DNA of 64,000 nt from Bryobacterales bacterium. Lineage in GTDB: Bacteria > Acidobacteriota > Terriglobia > Bryobacterales > Bryobacteraceae. Each line of letters begins with the position of its first letter. Within the stretch, counting starts at the first letter, position 1. This document shows positions 1 to 8,199 of the stretch, in pieces. The position numbers and the translations under genes were made by a program. The stretch is taken from contig JADJWL010000017.1 in the NCBI GenBank assembly GCA_016716385.1, positions 20,442 through 84,441 of the forward strand, in the 5' to 3' direction. The notes below the pieces were generated by a model that ran no database searches, was not told the DNA's origin, and worked only from the letters and a program-made list of their open reading frames with translations.

Positions 1-1282
1 TCCCGTGGCTCTTCAGGATCGAGGACTTCAACAGGCGCGCGGTCGCCACCGCCATGAGGAAGCCGATCAGATACAGGCTGAGCATCGCGGCGGCCTGTGT
101 ACCGAGGAACGCGCCGAGCACTGGCCTGTTCGGAATGAAAGCGGCGATGATCAGCGTGTAAACAGGCAGGCGCGCCGAGCACGTCATAAACGGCGCGATC
201 AGGATTGTCGCGATGCGGTCGCGCTTGTTCTCGATCGTGCGCGTCGACATGATGGCCGGGACGGCGCACGCGTAGGCCGACAGAAGTGGGATAAACGACT
301 TGCCCTGCAGGCCGATCTTCGCCATCGTACGGTCGGCGATGAGAGCGGCACGCGCCAGGTAGCCGGAGTCCTCGAGGATCCCGATGAACAGGAACAACAG
401 CAGGATCTGGGGCAGGAACACGACGACCGAACCAACGCCGGACCAGACGCCCTCTATCATGAACGACCGCACGGGTCCCTCGGGCAGGACGGCGCTCACG
501 GCGCGCCCGAACTCAAGCACCAGCTCCTGCGAGCCTTCCATCAGGGGTTGCGCGAACGAGAAGATCGCTTGGAACACCAGCAGCACAACGAGTCCGAAGA
601 TCGCCGGGCCAGCCACGGGATGGAGGAAGACGCTGTCGAGCCGCTGCGTCCAGACGGGCGGGGCCGGAGCCCGGTAGCGGGACTCGCTGCCGACCTGCGC
701 GGACCACGCGCGGCAATGCGGGATATCGTGCAGGACCGGCAACTCGATCGGCTTCGGCCGGGGCGCCGGAGGAGCAGCGAGGAACCGGCGTACCTCATCG
801 ATCCCTTGCCCGCGGGCGGCGCTCACCAGGGCCACGGGAGCGCCCAGTTGCGCGGCCAGCGCGCGTGTATCCACCTCGCCCCCTCGCCCCGCAAGATCGT
901 CCGCCATGTTGAGGACGACCAGCGTTGGCAACTCCAGCGCGAGGATCGGTGCGGCCAGCAGCAGATGCCGCTGGAGGTTGGTCGAGTCGAGGATCAGCAG
1001 CACGGCATCGGGGCGAGGCGTGCCGGAGAGCGTGCCCTCAAGCGCGTCGCGAGTGACACGCTCATCCTCGGAGCGGGCATTCAGACTGTACACACCAGGC
1101 AGATCGACCAGCGTCACGGCGCTGCCATCGTCAAGGCGCGCGCTGCCGGTGTGCTGCTCGACCGTCACGCCCGGATAGTTCGCCACCTTCTGGCGCAGCC
1201 CGGTGAGCCGGTTGAAGAGCGTGGACTTCCCCGAATTCGGCGGACCGACGATCGCGATCAACCTGGTGCGCGCGCTGATCAT
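1..1282 (-). CDS. feoB: Ferrous iron transporter FeoB, N-terminal two thirds (cut by window edge)
   Basis: FeoB is an inner-membrane Fe(II) transporter with a cytosolic GTPase domain. About 427 codons are visible. The P-loop reads GPPNSGKST at residues 13-21 and the G3 motif reads DLPG. A helical linker follows, and then hydrophobic transporter segments including a stretch ending in SAYACAVPAIMSTR, the FeoB gate region with its conserved Cys. The ATG at 1282 overlaps the feoA stop in an ATGA arrangement, so the two genes are translationally coupled. The G1 motif differs a little from the usual GNPNCGKT/S form. The C-terminus lies outside the window. The identification is firm. Confidence 0.95.
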   Translation of the reverse strand, partial: MISARTRLIAIVGPPNSGKSTLFNRLTGLRQKVANYPGVTVEQHTGSARLDDGSAVTLVDLPGVYSLNARSEDERVTRDALEGTLSGTPRPDAVLLILDSTNLQRHLLLAAPILALELPTLVVLNMADDLAGRGGEVDTRALAAQLGAPVALVSAARGQGIDEVRRFLAAPPAPRPKPIELPVLHDIPHCRAWSAQVGSESRYRAPAPPVWTQRLDSVFLHPVAGPAIFGLVVLLVFQAIFSFAQPLMEGSQELVLEFGRAVSAVLPEGPVRSFMIEGVWSGVGSVVVFLPQILLLFLFIGILEDSGYLARAALIADRTMAKIGLQGKSFIPLLSAYACAVPAIMSTRTIENKRDRIATILIAPFMTCSARLPVYTLIIAAFIPNRPVLGAFLGTQAAAMLSLYLIGFLMAVATARLLKSSILKSHG

Positions 1283-1527
1283 GGACGCAGCAGGACGTGC
1301 CTGGCCATGGCGCGCCGCATTGCGAACTCCGAACCGTCGACGCGATAGACGCGCGGGTCGCCGCCAGGCGCCGAGTGGGCCGCGCTCACGGCCAGGCCGG
1401 GCACGAAGCCCAACTCCATCAGTCGGTGAACCTCTTCCTGAGGGAGATCGATGCGGTCGAGAATGCCGGATTCGCCTTCACGCAAGTCGCTCAAGGCAGA
1501 GCGCCCGATCCTGCTACTGAGTTGCAT
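1279..1527 (-). CDS. feoA: FeoA, ferrous iron transport accessory protein
   Basis: This 82-residue SH3-like FeoA protein lies immediately upstream of feoB and overlaps it by 4 nt. FeoA supports FeoB transport from the cytosolic side. The hallmark LMELGFVPGLAV, a variant of the family's L-x-x-L-G-[LF]-x-P-G signature, occurs near residues 37-48. The C-terminal half carries the strand-forming sequence usual in the family. Its length is typical of a single FeoA domain. No separate iron-responsive operator is evident in the short region upstream of 1527. Confidence 0.93.
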   Translation of the reverse strand: MQLSSRIGRSALSDLREGESGILDRIDLPQEEVHRLMELGFVPGLAVSAAHSAPGGDPRVYRVDGSEFAMRRAMARHVLLRP

Positions 1528-1575
1528 CTCGACTTCAGTATGCCGCCGGAGGGTCCGGCTGTCAAGGGGGGCCGG

Positions 1576-2769
1576 TCAGGGCAGGCCGCCGCGATTCTCG
1601 TACACCTTCAGATTGGCGGTCGCCGCCCCGATGCAGGCGACGTCGGGACGCCCGTCGCCGTCGAAATCGGCGGTGGTGCAGGCTGCCGCCGCGATGCCGC
1701 CACTGTCGAGCGTCTGCCGGGTCCATTTGCCGCCGTTCCCGCTATTGGCGTGGTAGATGTGGACGCTGCGGCCTTCGCCCCGGAATCCGGTCACGATCTC
1801 ATCGCGGCCGTCGCCGTTGAAGTCCGCTGTCAGAATAGTGTGGCCGTCAACGAGCGTTGTGTCGATGACCTGGCGCCGCCACATGCCTTTCTCCTCGCGG
1901 TAAACCACCACCTGGTTGCCGTGCCAGGGCTCAATGGAAGCGAGAAACCGGCGGCCCTGTAGTGTACCCACGGCGACGTCGCTCGATCCGCCCTTCGGCC
2001 AGGGACTGGTGTCGCCCGCCACAATGCGTTTCTTCGACCACCGTTCGTCCCTGCCGAGTTTGAACAGATGAATGCCGAGAAAGCTGGCCGTGAGGATCTC
2101 CTCGCGCCCGTCGCTATCCCAATCGATCACCCAAATCCCGTGGACGACGCCCTCGTCCGCGGGCGCTTCGGGCGTGCCGGAGATATCGCGCCGCATCCAG
2201 TCTTCGGGGTCGTAGAACACCAGGGGCGTGGGCGCGCGATCCTCCGGTGCGTTCACATTCGGCCCGGTGAGCGCGGAGTTGATGGCCACTTTGCGCCCGT
2301 CGCCGCGGATGTCGGCCCAACGGATGCGATGCGAGGTCGGGATGCGGTCGATCTCGGCGACCTTCCACGGTTCACGCGGGTCGCCCTGGCTGCGCAGCAC
2401 CGAGACGGTTCCGATGCTCTGTTTGGCGCGATTTTCGAAGTCGTGCGCGAGCACGATCTCCGGGATCCCGTCTCCGTCGGTGTCCCACACGGCAAGGTTG
2501 ATCATGCGCTTCAAGCCGTCGGCGATCACGTGGCGGCGCCAGGAAGGGTTCTCGTACCAGGCGAGTTCGTCCATCCGGCTGGCCAGCGCGATCAGGTCGG
2601 GACGCCCGTCGCGGTTCAGGTCGGCCGCGACCACCTGGTAGCCCCCCTGCAACCCCGTCGCGATCAGCCGCTCGCGGAAATGCACAGGCTTGGGCGCGGC
2701 CAGCAGGGCCGCTGTACAGAGTGTTCCGGCCAGGACGCGTAGCACGCCCCAGTATAATTGAGGCAACAT
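1576..2769 (-). CDS. Secreted FG-GAP/VCBS-repeat beta-propeller protein
   Basis: This 397-residue protein has an N-terminal signal peptide (LAGTLCTAALLAAPKP). It contains repeated calcium-loop motifs of the FG-GAP/VCBS type: DLNRDGRPD, DTDGDGIPE, DWDSDGREE, DFNGDGRDE and DFDGDGRPD. These are spaced about 60-80 residues apart, as expected for blades of a seven-bladed extracellular propeller. No catalytic domain is visible. The start is ambiguous. The ATG at 2769 would share two bases with the divergent neighbour's ATG, while a GTG at 2745 gives a compact signal peptide. A longer in-frame extension upstream lies entirely inside the neighbour and is unlikely. Substrate and function are unknown. 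Confidence 0.8.
   Translation of the reverse strand: MLPQLYWGVLRVLAGTLCTAALLAAPKPVHFRERLIATGLQGGYQVVAADLNRDGRPDLIALASRMDELAWYENPSWRRHVIADGLKRMINLAVWDTDGDGIPEIVLAHDFENRAKQSIGTVSVLRSQGDPREPWKVAEIDRIPTSHRIRWADIRGDGRKVAINSALTGPNVNAPEDRAPTPLVFYDPEDWMRRDISGTPEAPADEGVVHGIWVIDWDSDGREEILTASFLGIHLFKLGRDERWSKKRIVAGDTSPWPKGGSSDVAVGTLQGRRFLASIEPWHGNQVVVYREEKGMWRRQVIDTTLVDGHTILTADFNGDGRDEIVTGFRGEGRSVHIYHANSGNGGKWTRQTLDSGGIAAAACTTADFDGDGRPDVACIGAATANLKVYENRGGLP
2753..2758 (+). promoter_or_regulatory. Possible -10 element (TATAAT) close to the start codon
   Basis: A perfect TATAAT ends 9 nt before the ATG at 2768. A transcript starting about 7 nt downstream of it would be leaderless or nearly so. No convincing -35 box is seen at the normal spacing. 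The element lies inside the 5' end of the divergent gene. Confidence 0.35.
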
Positions 2770-3778
2770 GGCGTTGCGTGAAGCGCTCCTCCTCCCTCTG
2801 CTCTGTACCGCGGCTCTGGCGGCCGGCCCGGAGCGGCTCTCGAACATCCGGCAGCTCACCCGCGGCGGGCAGAACGCCGAAGCGTACTGGTCACCGGACG
2901 GGAAGCAACTCGTCTTCCAGTCCACCCGCGAGGGCCACGCCTGCGACCAGATCTACATCATGAACGCGGATGGGTCTGACCACCGCATGGTGTCCACCGG
3001 CAAGGGACGGACCACCTGCGGGTACTTCCTGAGCGACGGCAAGCATATCGTGTACGCTTCGACGCACGAAGGGGACGCGGCGTGTCCGCCACCGCCGGAC
3101 CGGAGCAAGGGCTATGTCTGGGGAGTGTTTCCCACCTACGACATCTTCGTGGCCACCACCTCCGGCAAGATCGTGAAGAAGCTGACCGACGCGCCCGGTT
3201 ACGATGCCGAAGCGACCGTGAACTGGAAGACGCGGCGCATCGTGTACACCTCGATGGCGTCCGGCGACCTCGACATGTGGACGATGAACGAGGATGGGGC
3301 CGGCAAGCGGCGGATTACTCACAAGGAAGGCTATGACGGCGGAGCGTTCTTTTCGCGGGACGGCGGGAAGCTCGTCTGGCGGGCGAACTATCCCGGCACG
3401 CCGGAGCAGCTCGACCGCTACCGGGCGCTGCTCAAGGACAATCTGACCGCGCCCATGCGCATGGAAATCGTCGTGGCGGACGCCGATGGCCGCAACGCCC
3501 GCACCCTGACGGACTTCGGCTGCGCCAGCTTCGCCCCCACGTTCACGCCGGACGGCGGCAAGATCGTCTTCTCCTCCAACAAGCACGATTGCGATGGCAG
3601 ACGCTTCGAGCTGTACATGATGAACCCCGACGGCAGCGGCGTCGAGCAGGTCACGGACTTCGGAGGATTCACTTCCTTCCCGGAGTTCTCTCCCGACGGC
3701 AGGCAACTCGTCTTCTCCTCCGATCGCGGCGCGGCGAACCGCTACGAGTTCAACATCTTTGTCGCGGATTGGAAATGA
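2768..3778 (+). CDS. Exported TolB-like PD40 beta-propeller protein
   Basis: This 336-residue protein has a signal peptide (residues 1-19, cleavage after LAA). It carries several WD40-like PD40 blades with the TolB signature: YWSPDGKQLVFQS, PTFTPDGGKIVFSSN and PEFSPDGRQLVFSSD. Each is followed by an IYIMNADGSD or LYMMNPDGSG type turn. It resembles the C-terminal propeller of TolB but lacks TolB's N-terminal domain and has no Tol-Pal neighbours. It is therefore best read as a periplasmic or secreted propeller of unknown ligand. Its ATG overlaps the start of the divergent VCBS gene. Confidence 0.82.
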   Translation: MALREALLLPLLCTAALAAGPERLSNIRQLTRGGQNAEAYWSPDGKQLVFQSTREGHACDQIYIMNADGSDHRMVSTGKGRTTCGYFLSDGKHIVYASTHEGDAACPPPPDRSKGYVWGVFPTYDIFVATTSGKIVKKLTDAPGYDAEATVNWKTRRIVYTSMASGDLDMWTMNEDGAGKRRITHKEGYDGGAFFSRDGGKLVWRANYPGTPEQLDRYRALLKDNLTAPMRMEIVVADADGRNARTLTDFGCASFAPTFTPDGGKIVFSSNKHDCDGRRFELYMMNPDGSGVEQVTDFGGFTSFPEFSPDGRQLVFSSDRGAANRYEFNIFVADWK

Positions 3779-3802
3779 ATCCTGCGGCACGGCGGAAGCG
3801 TC

Positions 3803-3808
3803 TATAAT
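3803..3808 (+). promoter_or_regulatory. Possible -10 element for the cytochrome gene
   Basis: TATAAT lies 42 nt upstream of the ATG at 3851, between the propeller gene and the cytochrome gene. A GAGG ribosome-binding sequence sits at 3840-3843, 7 nt before the ATG. The -35 is not recognisable. Confidence 0.35.
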
Positions 3809-3850
3809 CAAGACTAGATGTTGTCTTCATCCCATTAGCGAGGTTTTACG

Positions 3851-4192
3851 ATGCCACGAATCCTAGCGTCGCTCGCCGCAGCGATCTTGCTGCTGAGCCT
3901 GGGCCTGCTGGTCGCCCAGGAGAAGGCGCCTGACAGCCTGGTCTACGAAGCGAAGTTCGGTAAGGTCACCTTCGATCACAAGAAGCATACGGATCGGGAG
4001 GGTGGCAAGTGCGAGCCGTGCCATGACCAGCCATTTGCCAAAGCCCACGGCAAACTGGGCGATTACAAGCTGGCCATGCACAAGAAGGCCGAAGCGTCCA
4101 AGGCGTCCTGCGCCACCTGCCACCATGACGGAGGCAAGTCCTTCGCCAGCAAGGGCAACTGCAACAAGTGTCACGCCAAGAAAGGAAAGTAA
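3851..4192 (+). CDS. Triheme cytochrome c7/c3-like periplasmic protein
   Basis: This 113-residue exported protein has a signal peptide (residues 1-22). It carries three CxxCH haem-attachment sites: CEPCH at 54-58, CATCH at 87-91 and CNKCH at 104-108. Separate His residues (FDHKKH near 42-46, plus AH, MH and HH) could act as distal ligands. Length and haem count match the cytochrome c7 (class III c-type) family, which shuttles electrons in the periplasm. No multihaem reductase or cytochrome maturation gene is adjacent, so the redox partner is unknown. It is flanked by a possible promoter and a strong hairpin and looks monocistronic. Confidence 0.85.
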   Translation: MPRILASLAAAILLLSLGLLVAQEKAPDSLVYEAKFGKVTFDHKKHTDREGGKCEPCHDQPFAKAHGKLGDYKLAMHKKAEASKASCATCHHDGGKSFASKGNCNKCHAKKGK

Positions 4193-4199
4193 GGTTCTA

Positions 4200-4240
4200 G
4201 CCGAAGTGGGCGGTCCTGAATACGGGCCGCTCACTTCGGC
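4200..4240. terminator. Strong hairpin between convergent genes (likely bidirectional terminator)
   Basis: A 17-bp arm (4200-4216, starting GCCGAAGTGGGCGG) pairs with 4224-4240 with only two mismatched or wobble positions, around a 7-nt loop. No T-tract follows on either strand. It sits between the converging cytochrome and PDZ genes and includes the stop codon of the PDZ gene. Confidence 0.6.
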
Positions 4241-5385
4241 ACGGCACAGGGTTGCACCCGCGGTTCTCCGGTTCGATCCAACTCCCAGCAGGCGTGCCCC
4301 CCGGCTGCTTCCAACCGATCGCCGTTCCAGAGCACCTGGAGAGGCAGCCATCCGGGTGGCGGCGTGATCCGTAGGACCGAGACGCCCCGGCTCACCAGGA
4401 TCAACTCCCGCTCGTCCCCGGCTCCTTGAATCTCTCCCTGAACCCGGACCGTGTACCCCGCCGGACGGGGCGGGCGCACAACCTTCGCTTCCACACGGGA
4501 CCGCTTGCCGGCGCGCTCGATCATCAGCGCCACATCGCCAGACTCCCTTCGCTCATCGAGATATTCCGCGTAGGCAGCGGCGTTCTTGAGGGTCTGTCCC
4601 TCGATTGCAACGATGCGGTCCCCCAAACGGAGCGCACCGCGGTAGCCCTCGGGCAGCCACGCGATCTGGATGCCCGGACCGGCGTCGGCGGGATCGTAGC
4701 CAAATGGACCAAGATCGAGAGTGGCTCCTGATCCGGGCTGAACCCGCGTCTGTTTGAGCGCGTCGTTTCGCTGCGCCAGGTCAATGCGCGCAACCTCGAT
4801 CCAATGGCAGCGCAAAAGCTGGGGACTGTCGGTCTCGCAATCGACAGACCGGGGATGCGGATCGAAGCGCTGCGCGGCAAGCCACTGAATCAGTTCGCCG
4901 TCGGACGCCTCTTCGCGGATCTCCAACGGATAACCGGCCTTGGCGAGGCGCATCCGGGCGCGTTCCGATCCCGGCGCAGGACGCGCCCAGACCAGAGGCA
5001 CGGCCCTGCCGTTGACCGCGTAGAGGCGTCCCGTATTCACTGCCGCTCCGGGGTCGCCTCCGATCGCCAGAGCGCCCGCCCACAGGGACGGTAGCCGGTT
5101 GGCGGCGAGAAACACCTGCGGGACAGCGGCCCCGAAGCCCGCCAGGTGAGCGCCTGTGGCCGCCGGCACGAGCGCCTCAAGCGCTTCCAGCGCGGCGTCC
5201 GGGGCTTCCGGCAGCAGTGGACAGACGATCGACCAGTTCCCCGCCCTCGCCACCGGTTCCCAGGAACGGCGCAATTCCTCGGCGGATTCCGCGGTGGCGC
5301 CCGGCCCCGGTAGCAGCACGAGCATCCGGGCATCCTGCGCGCACACCGCGCTTGCCGCCAGAACCCAGCAGAGAGTGAGACGCAT
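4231..5385 (-). CDS. Exported PDZ-domain protein with alpha/beta-hydrolase-like N-terminal region
   Basis: This is a 384-residue protein with a signal peptide (LTLCWVLAASAVCAQ). The first 200 residues resemble an esterase or alpha/beta-hydrolase-like fold (MLVLLPGPGATAESAEELRR; HLAGFGAAVPQVFLAANR), but no GxSxG nucleophile elbow is seen. The corresponding stretch reads AGFGAA, so catalysis is doubtful. Residues about 225-310 form a PDZ-like domain (GIQIAWLPEGYRGALRLGD, then RIVAIEGQTL). The ATG at 5385 is preferred to the GTG at 5391. It lies 13 nt downstream of the small coiled-coil gene and is probably co-transcribed with it. Function unknown. Confidence 0.65.
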   Translation of the reverse strand: MRLTLCWVLAASAVCAQDARMLVLLPGPGATAESAEELRRSWEPVARAGNWSIVCPLLPEAPDAALEALEALVPAATGAHLAGFGAAVPQVFLAANRLPSLWAGALAIGGDPGAAVNTGRLYAVNGRAVPLVWARPAPGSERARMRLAKAGYPLEIREEASDGELIQWLAAQRFDPHPRSVDCETDSPQLLRCHWIEVARIDLAQRNDALKQTRVQPGSGATLDLGPFGYDPADAGPGIQIAWLPEGYRGALRLGDRIVAIEGQTLKNAAAYAEYLDERRESGDVALMIERAGKRSRVEAKVVRPPRPAGYTVRVQGEIQGAGDERELILVSRGVSVLRITPPPGWLPLQVLWNGDRLEAAGGHACWELDRTGEPRVQPCAVPK

Positions 5386-5398
5386 GGACACCGATGGC

Positions 5399-5695
5399 CT
5401 ACCTGCGGATGCGGTTGCGCACCTTCTTGGCCAGTTTCTCGATCTCCTCGGCTTTCTTCAAACTCGGAATCGAGAGAACCAGGTGCTCGTTCTCACGCAG
5501 TTCCTGGCGCAACTCTTCGGCCAGTTCGATGAGCCGGTTCATGTCCTCGAGCGACTTCTTGTGTTCAGCCTTGAGAATCTCGTCCTGCTGCAGCTTCCCG
5601 CTAGGCAGACGAACCGGCTTTTCGTCCTTCGCACCGAGCGCCACAAAGCCGAGTAGCAGGATCAAGACCGCGAGGGCCGCCGGCAGACTCTTCAT
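5399..5695 (-). CDS. Small exported coiled-coil protein
   Basis: This 98-residue protein has a clear signal peptide (residues 1-22, ending FVALGA). A charged helical region rich in Leu, Glu and Lys (about 35-95) is predicted to be coiled coil, and the tail is strongly basic (KKVRNRIRR). No known domain is recognised. It lies between the aldehyde dehydrogenase and the PDZ protein on the same strand with short spacers and is probably part of their transcription unit. Small proteins of this layout recur in Acidobacteria without an assigned role. Confidence 0.65.
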   Translation of the reverse strand: MKSLPAALAVLILLLGFVALGAKDEKPVRLPSGKLQQDEILKAEHKKSLEDMNRLIELAEELRQELRENEHLVLSIPSLKKAEEIEKLAKKVRNRIRR

Positions 5696-5710
5696 ACCTC
5701 TAGTTTCACC

Positions 5711-7258
5711 CTAACCGTTCAATTTCTCGGAAATCGCTTTCGCCTGGAGAAACAGCAGCAGGTAGTCCGGCCCGCCGGCTTTCGAATCGGTCCCGGACAT
5801 GTTGAATCCGCCGAACGGGTGCGCTCCCACCATAGCCCCCGTGCACTTGCGGTTGAAATACAGGTTGCCCACGAAGAACTGTTCTTTGGCCTGTTCGATG
5901 TGCGCGCGGTTGGTGGAGTAGACGGCGCCGGTCAGACCGTACTCGGTATCGTTCGCCAGTTCGATCGCGTGGTCGAAGTCGCGTGCCCTGGTCACGGCGA
6001 GGACGGGCCCGAAGATCTCCTCCTGGAAGATCTTCGCCTTCGGTTCTACATCGGCAATGATGGTCGGCGCGAGGAAGTAGCCGTCCCCCGGCGCGATGTC
6101 GCCGCCGGCGAGCAGGCGTCCCTCGCTCTTCCCGGCTTCGATATAGGCCAGAATCGACCGGCGGGCGGACTCGCTGATCACCGGACCCATGGAATTCGCG
6201 GGATCCTGCGCGGAGCCGACCCGGATCCGCGCCACACGCGCCACCAGTTTCTCCAGGAATGCATCGTAGACACCGGCGCCGACGATCGCCCGCGAGCATG
6301 CGGAGCACTTCTGCCCCTGGTAGCCGTAAGCGGACACGGCAACGCCTTCGACAGCGGCGTCGAGGTCGCACTCGTCATCCACGACGATGGCGTCCTTGCC
6401 GCCCATTTCCGCGATCACACGTTTGATCCAGATCTGACCCGGTTGGTGGCGCGCCGCCAGCTCGTTGATCCGCAAACCCACTTCCCGCGACCCCGTAAAG
6501 GCGATGAGGCGCGTCTTCGGGTGCTGCACCATCAGGTCGCCGATGGTGGCGCCGCTGCCCGTGACGAAGGCAATCGCCCGTTCCGGGAATCCGGCGGCGA
6601 GCAGCAGCTCGACGAACAATGCTCCGATGGTGGGCGTCTCGCTCGACGGCTTCAGCACCACCGTGTTTCCGGTCACCAGCGCCGCGACCGTCATTCCGCA
6701 CAGAATGGCCAGGGGGAAATTCCACGGCGGGATCACCAGGGCCGCACCCAGAGGCAGATACCGCATCTCGCCCCGCTCGCCGGGAAACGGCAGCACCGGC
6801 GATGGATCGGCATAGCGTTCCAACTGCCACGCGTAGTAGTCGCAGAAGTCGATCGCCTCACACACATCCGCCTCGGCCTCGGCCCAACTCTTGCCGCTCT
6901 CGATGACCAGCCAGGCGTCGAACTCGAGCTTCCGTTCGCGCAGCAGGTCCGCCGCGCGGCGCAGCAGAGCGATCCGCTCGCGAGCAGGCGTGCGGCTCCA
7001 CTCGGGAAAGTAGGCGTGCGCTTCCTCGATTGCGGTGGACGCCATAGCGGGCGTCGCGCGCTGATGAATGCCGACGACCTCCGACGGGCTCGACGGATTC
7101 ACGCTCCGCATCTTTTGTTCTGTGCGCAGGCGCGAGCCGGCGATGAGAAGCTCGTGTTCCCGCCCGAACCGGGAGCGTACGCCACCCAGGGCGGCCTCCA
7201 TCGCGGCGCGGTTCTCCGCCTGGGAGAAGTCGAGGTACGGCTCGTTGCGGAAGCTCAT
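5711..7258 (-). CDS. pruA: L-glutamate gamma-semialdehyde (P5C) dehydrogenase
   Basis: This 515-residue member of the NAD(P)+-dependent aldehyde dehydrogenase superfamily is close in length and motifs to the RocA/PruA (P5C dehydrogenase) group. That group oxidises glutamate semialdehyde to glutamate in proline and arginine breakdown. Key motifs are IPPWNFPLAI (Rossmann entry), VLKPSSETP, FTGSREVG, the catalytic Glu in AEMGGKD, and the nucleophile Cys in GYQGQKCSACSR near residue 320. The C-terminal HPFGGFNMSGT is typical of RocA-type enzymes. No proline dehydrogenase (PutA/PutB) is adjacent, so the substrate is assigned by family only. Confidence 0.88.
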   Translation of the reverse strand: MSFRNEPYLDFSQAENRAAMEAALGGVRSRFGREHELLIAGSRLRTEQKMRSVNPSSPSEVVGIHQRATPAMASTAIEEAHAYFPEWSRTPARERIALLRRAADLLRERKLEFDAWLVIESGKSWAEAEADVCEAIDFCDYYAWQLERYADPSPVLPFPGERGEMRYLPLGAALVIPPWNFPLAILCGMTVAALVTGNTVVLKPSSETPTIGALFVELLLAAGFPERAIAFVTGSGATIGDLMVQHPKTRLIAFTGSREVGLRINELAARHQPGQIWIKRVIAEMGGKDAIVVDDECDLDAAVEGVAVSAYGYQGQKCSACSRAIVGAGVYDAFLEKLVARVARIRVGSAQDPANSMGPVISESARRSILAYIEAGKSEGRLLAGGDIAPGDGYFLAPTIIADVEPKAKIFQEEIFGPVLAVTRARDFDHAIELANDTEYGLTGAVYSTNRAHIEQAKEQFFVGNLYFNRKCTGAMVGAHPFGGFNMSGTDSKAGGPDYLLLFLQAKAISEKLNG

Positions 7259-7338
7259 GACGGCTCTCCTGAACTTTTGCCTTCAGCGTATCATGTGGGC
7301 CGTGGAAGGCCGCCGGAGTAAAGTAGAAGAAGGAGACG

Positions 7339-8199
7339 ATGCGAGCGCTGATTTGCCTGGCTTTGGCCGCTGGCTTGTGTGCGCAGGAAGAGGCGATCCA
7401 GAACACCGGTGCGCCCATCCGGCTACCATTTGCCTGCGCCGCCGAAGACATCCCCTGGGCAGGCTTGAGCTGCACTGAAGAGGAACCGTGCGAAGTCTAC
7501 CTCGAACTGGTTTCCTTCGAAGTGCTGGGCAACCGGATGTTCGCCAGCGGCAACTTCCACACCGCAGAAGTGACACTCTACTCGATCTTCCTCACGAGCG
7601 AGGATGGCGGCAAGACGTGGCGGGAAGCCTTCCAGCGCATCCGGGGCGGCGGACTCGACCAGATCCGCTTCCACGGCTTTGACAGCGGATGGGTAGCGGG
7701 CGGCATCCTGCATCCCTTGCCGCGCGATCCGTTCCTGCTGATCACGCGCGACGGCGGCAAGACCTGGCTGCGCAAGCGCATGTTCAGCGACGGCCGGTCC
7801 GGCGCCATCCTGGACTTCGCGTTTACCTCGCCGCGGCAGGGGACCCTGCTGTTCGATCGGGGCGGCAGCGAGGACGGCATGCGCTACCAGTTGTACGAAT
7901 CGCCGGCTGGCGGCGATACCTGGATCGTCCGCGAGGCAAGCGAGAAGCCCCTCACAATCCGGCGGCGGGCGGCCCCGGCGGGTGACTCGCGCGTCCGCGC
8001 CGATGCCAGGACGCGCGCCTATCACCTCGAACGGCGCAGCGGAGACACCTGGAAAACCGTGGCGGCGTTTCTCGTGGAAGTGGATCCGTGCAAGCCGCCG
8101 CCCGAGCCCGAAACTGAGCCGCCGCCCGAGCCCGCCGAACCCAAGCCGGAGACCGAAGCGACCGACACGTTTGTCATTCGCCCCAGGCCGCAGAAATGA
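7339..8199 (+). CDS. Exported BNR/Asp-box (Ycf48-like) propeller protein
   Basis: This 286-residue protein has a signal peptide (residues 1-15, ending LCAQ). Two Asp-box motifs (TSEDGGKTW, TRDGGKTW) are followed by less conserved blades, as in sialidase-type or Ycf48-like propellers. The C-terminal 45 residues are low-complexity and Pro/Glu-rich (PPPEPETEPPPEPAEPKPE), resembling a periplasmic spacer. A good Shine-Dalgarno sequence (AAGGAGA) precedes the ATG. Its stop overlaps the next gene's ATG by 4 nt (ATGA), so it is co-translated with the hydantoinase-B-like gene. The functional link is unknown. Confidence 0.75.
   Translation: MRALICLALAAGLCAQEEAIQNTGAPIRLPFACAAEDIPWAGLSCTEEEPCEVYLELVSFEVLGNRMFASGNFHTAEVTLYSIFLTSEDGGKTWREAFQRIRGGGLDQIRFHGFDSGWVAGGILHPLPRDPFLLITRDGGKTWLRKRMFSDGRSGAILDFAFTSPRQGTLLFDRGGSEDGMRYQLYESPAGGDTWIVREASEKPLTIRRRAAPAGDSRVRADARTRAYHLERRSGDTWKTVAAFLVEVDPCKPPPEPETEPPPEPAEPKPETEATDTFVIRPRPQK

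Noticed and set aside
5..1348. Plus-strand 447-codon frame across feoB
   Set aside because: It is the reverse of the clearly identified feoB sequence with no protein-like features.
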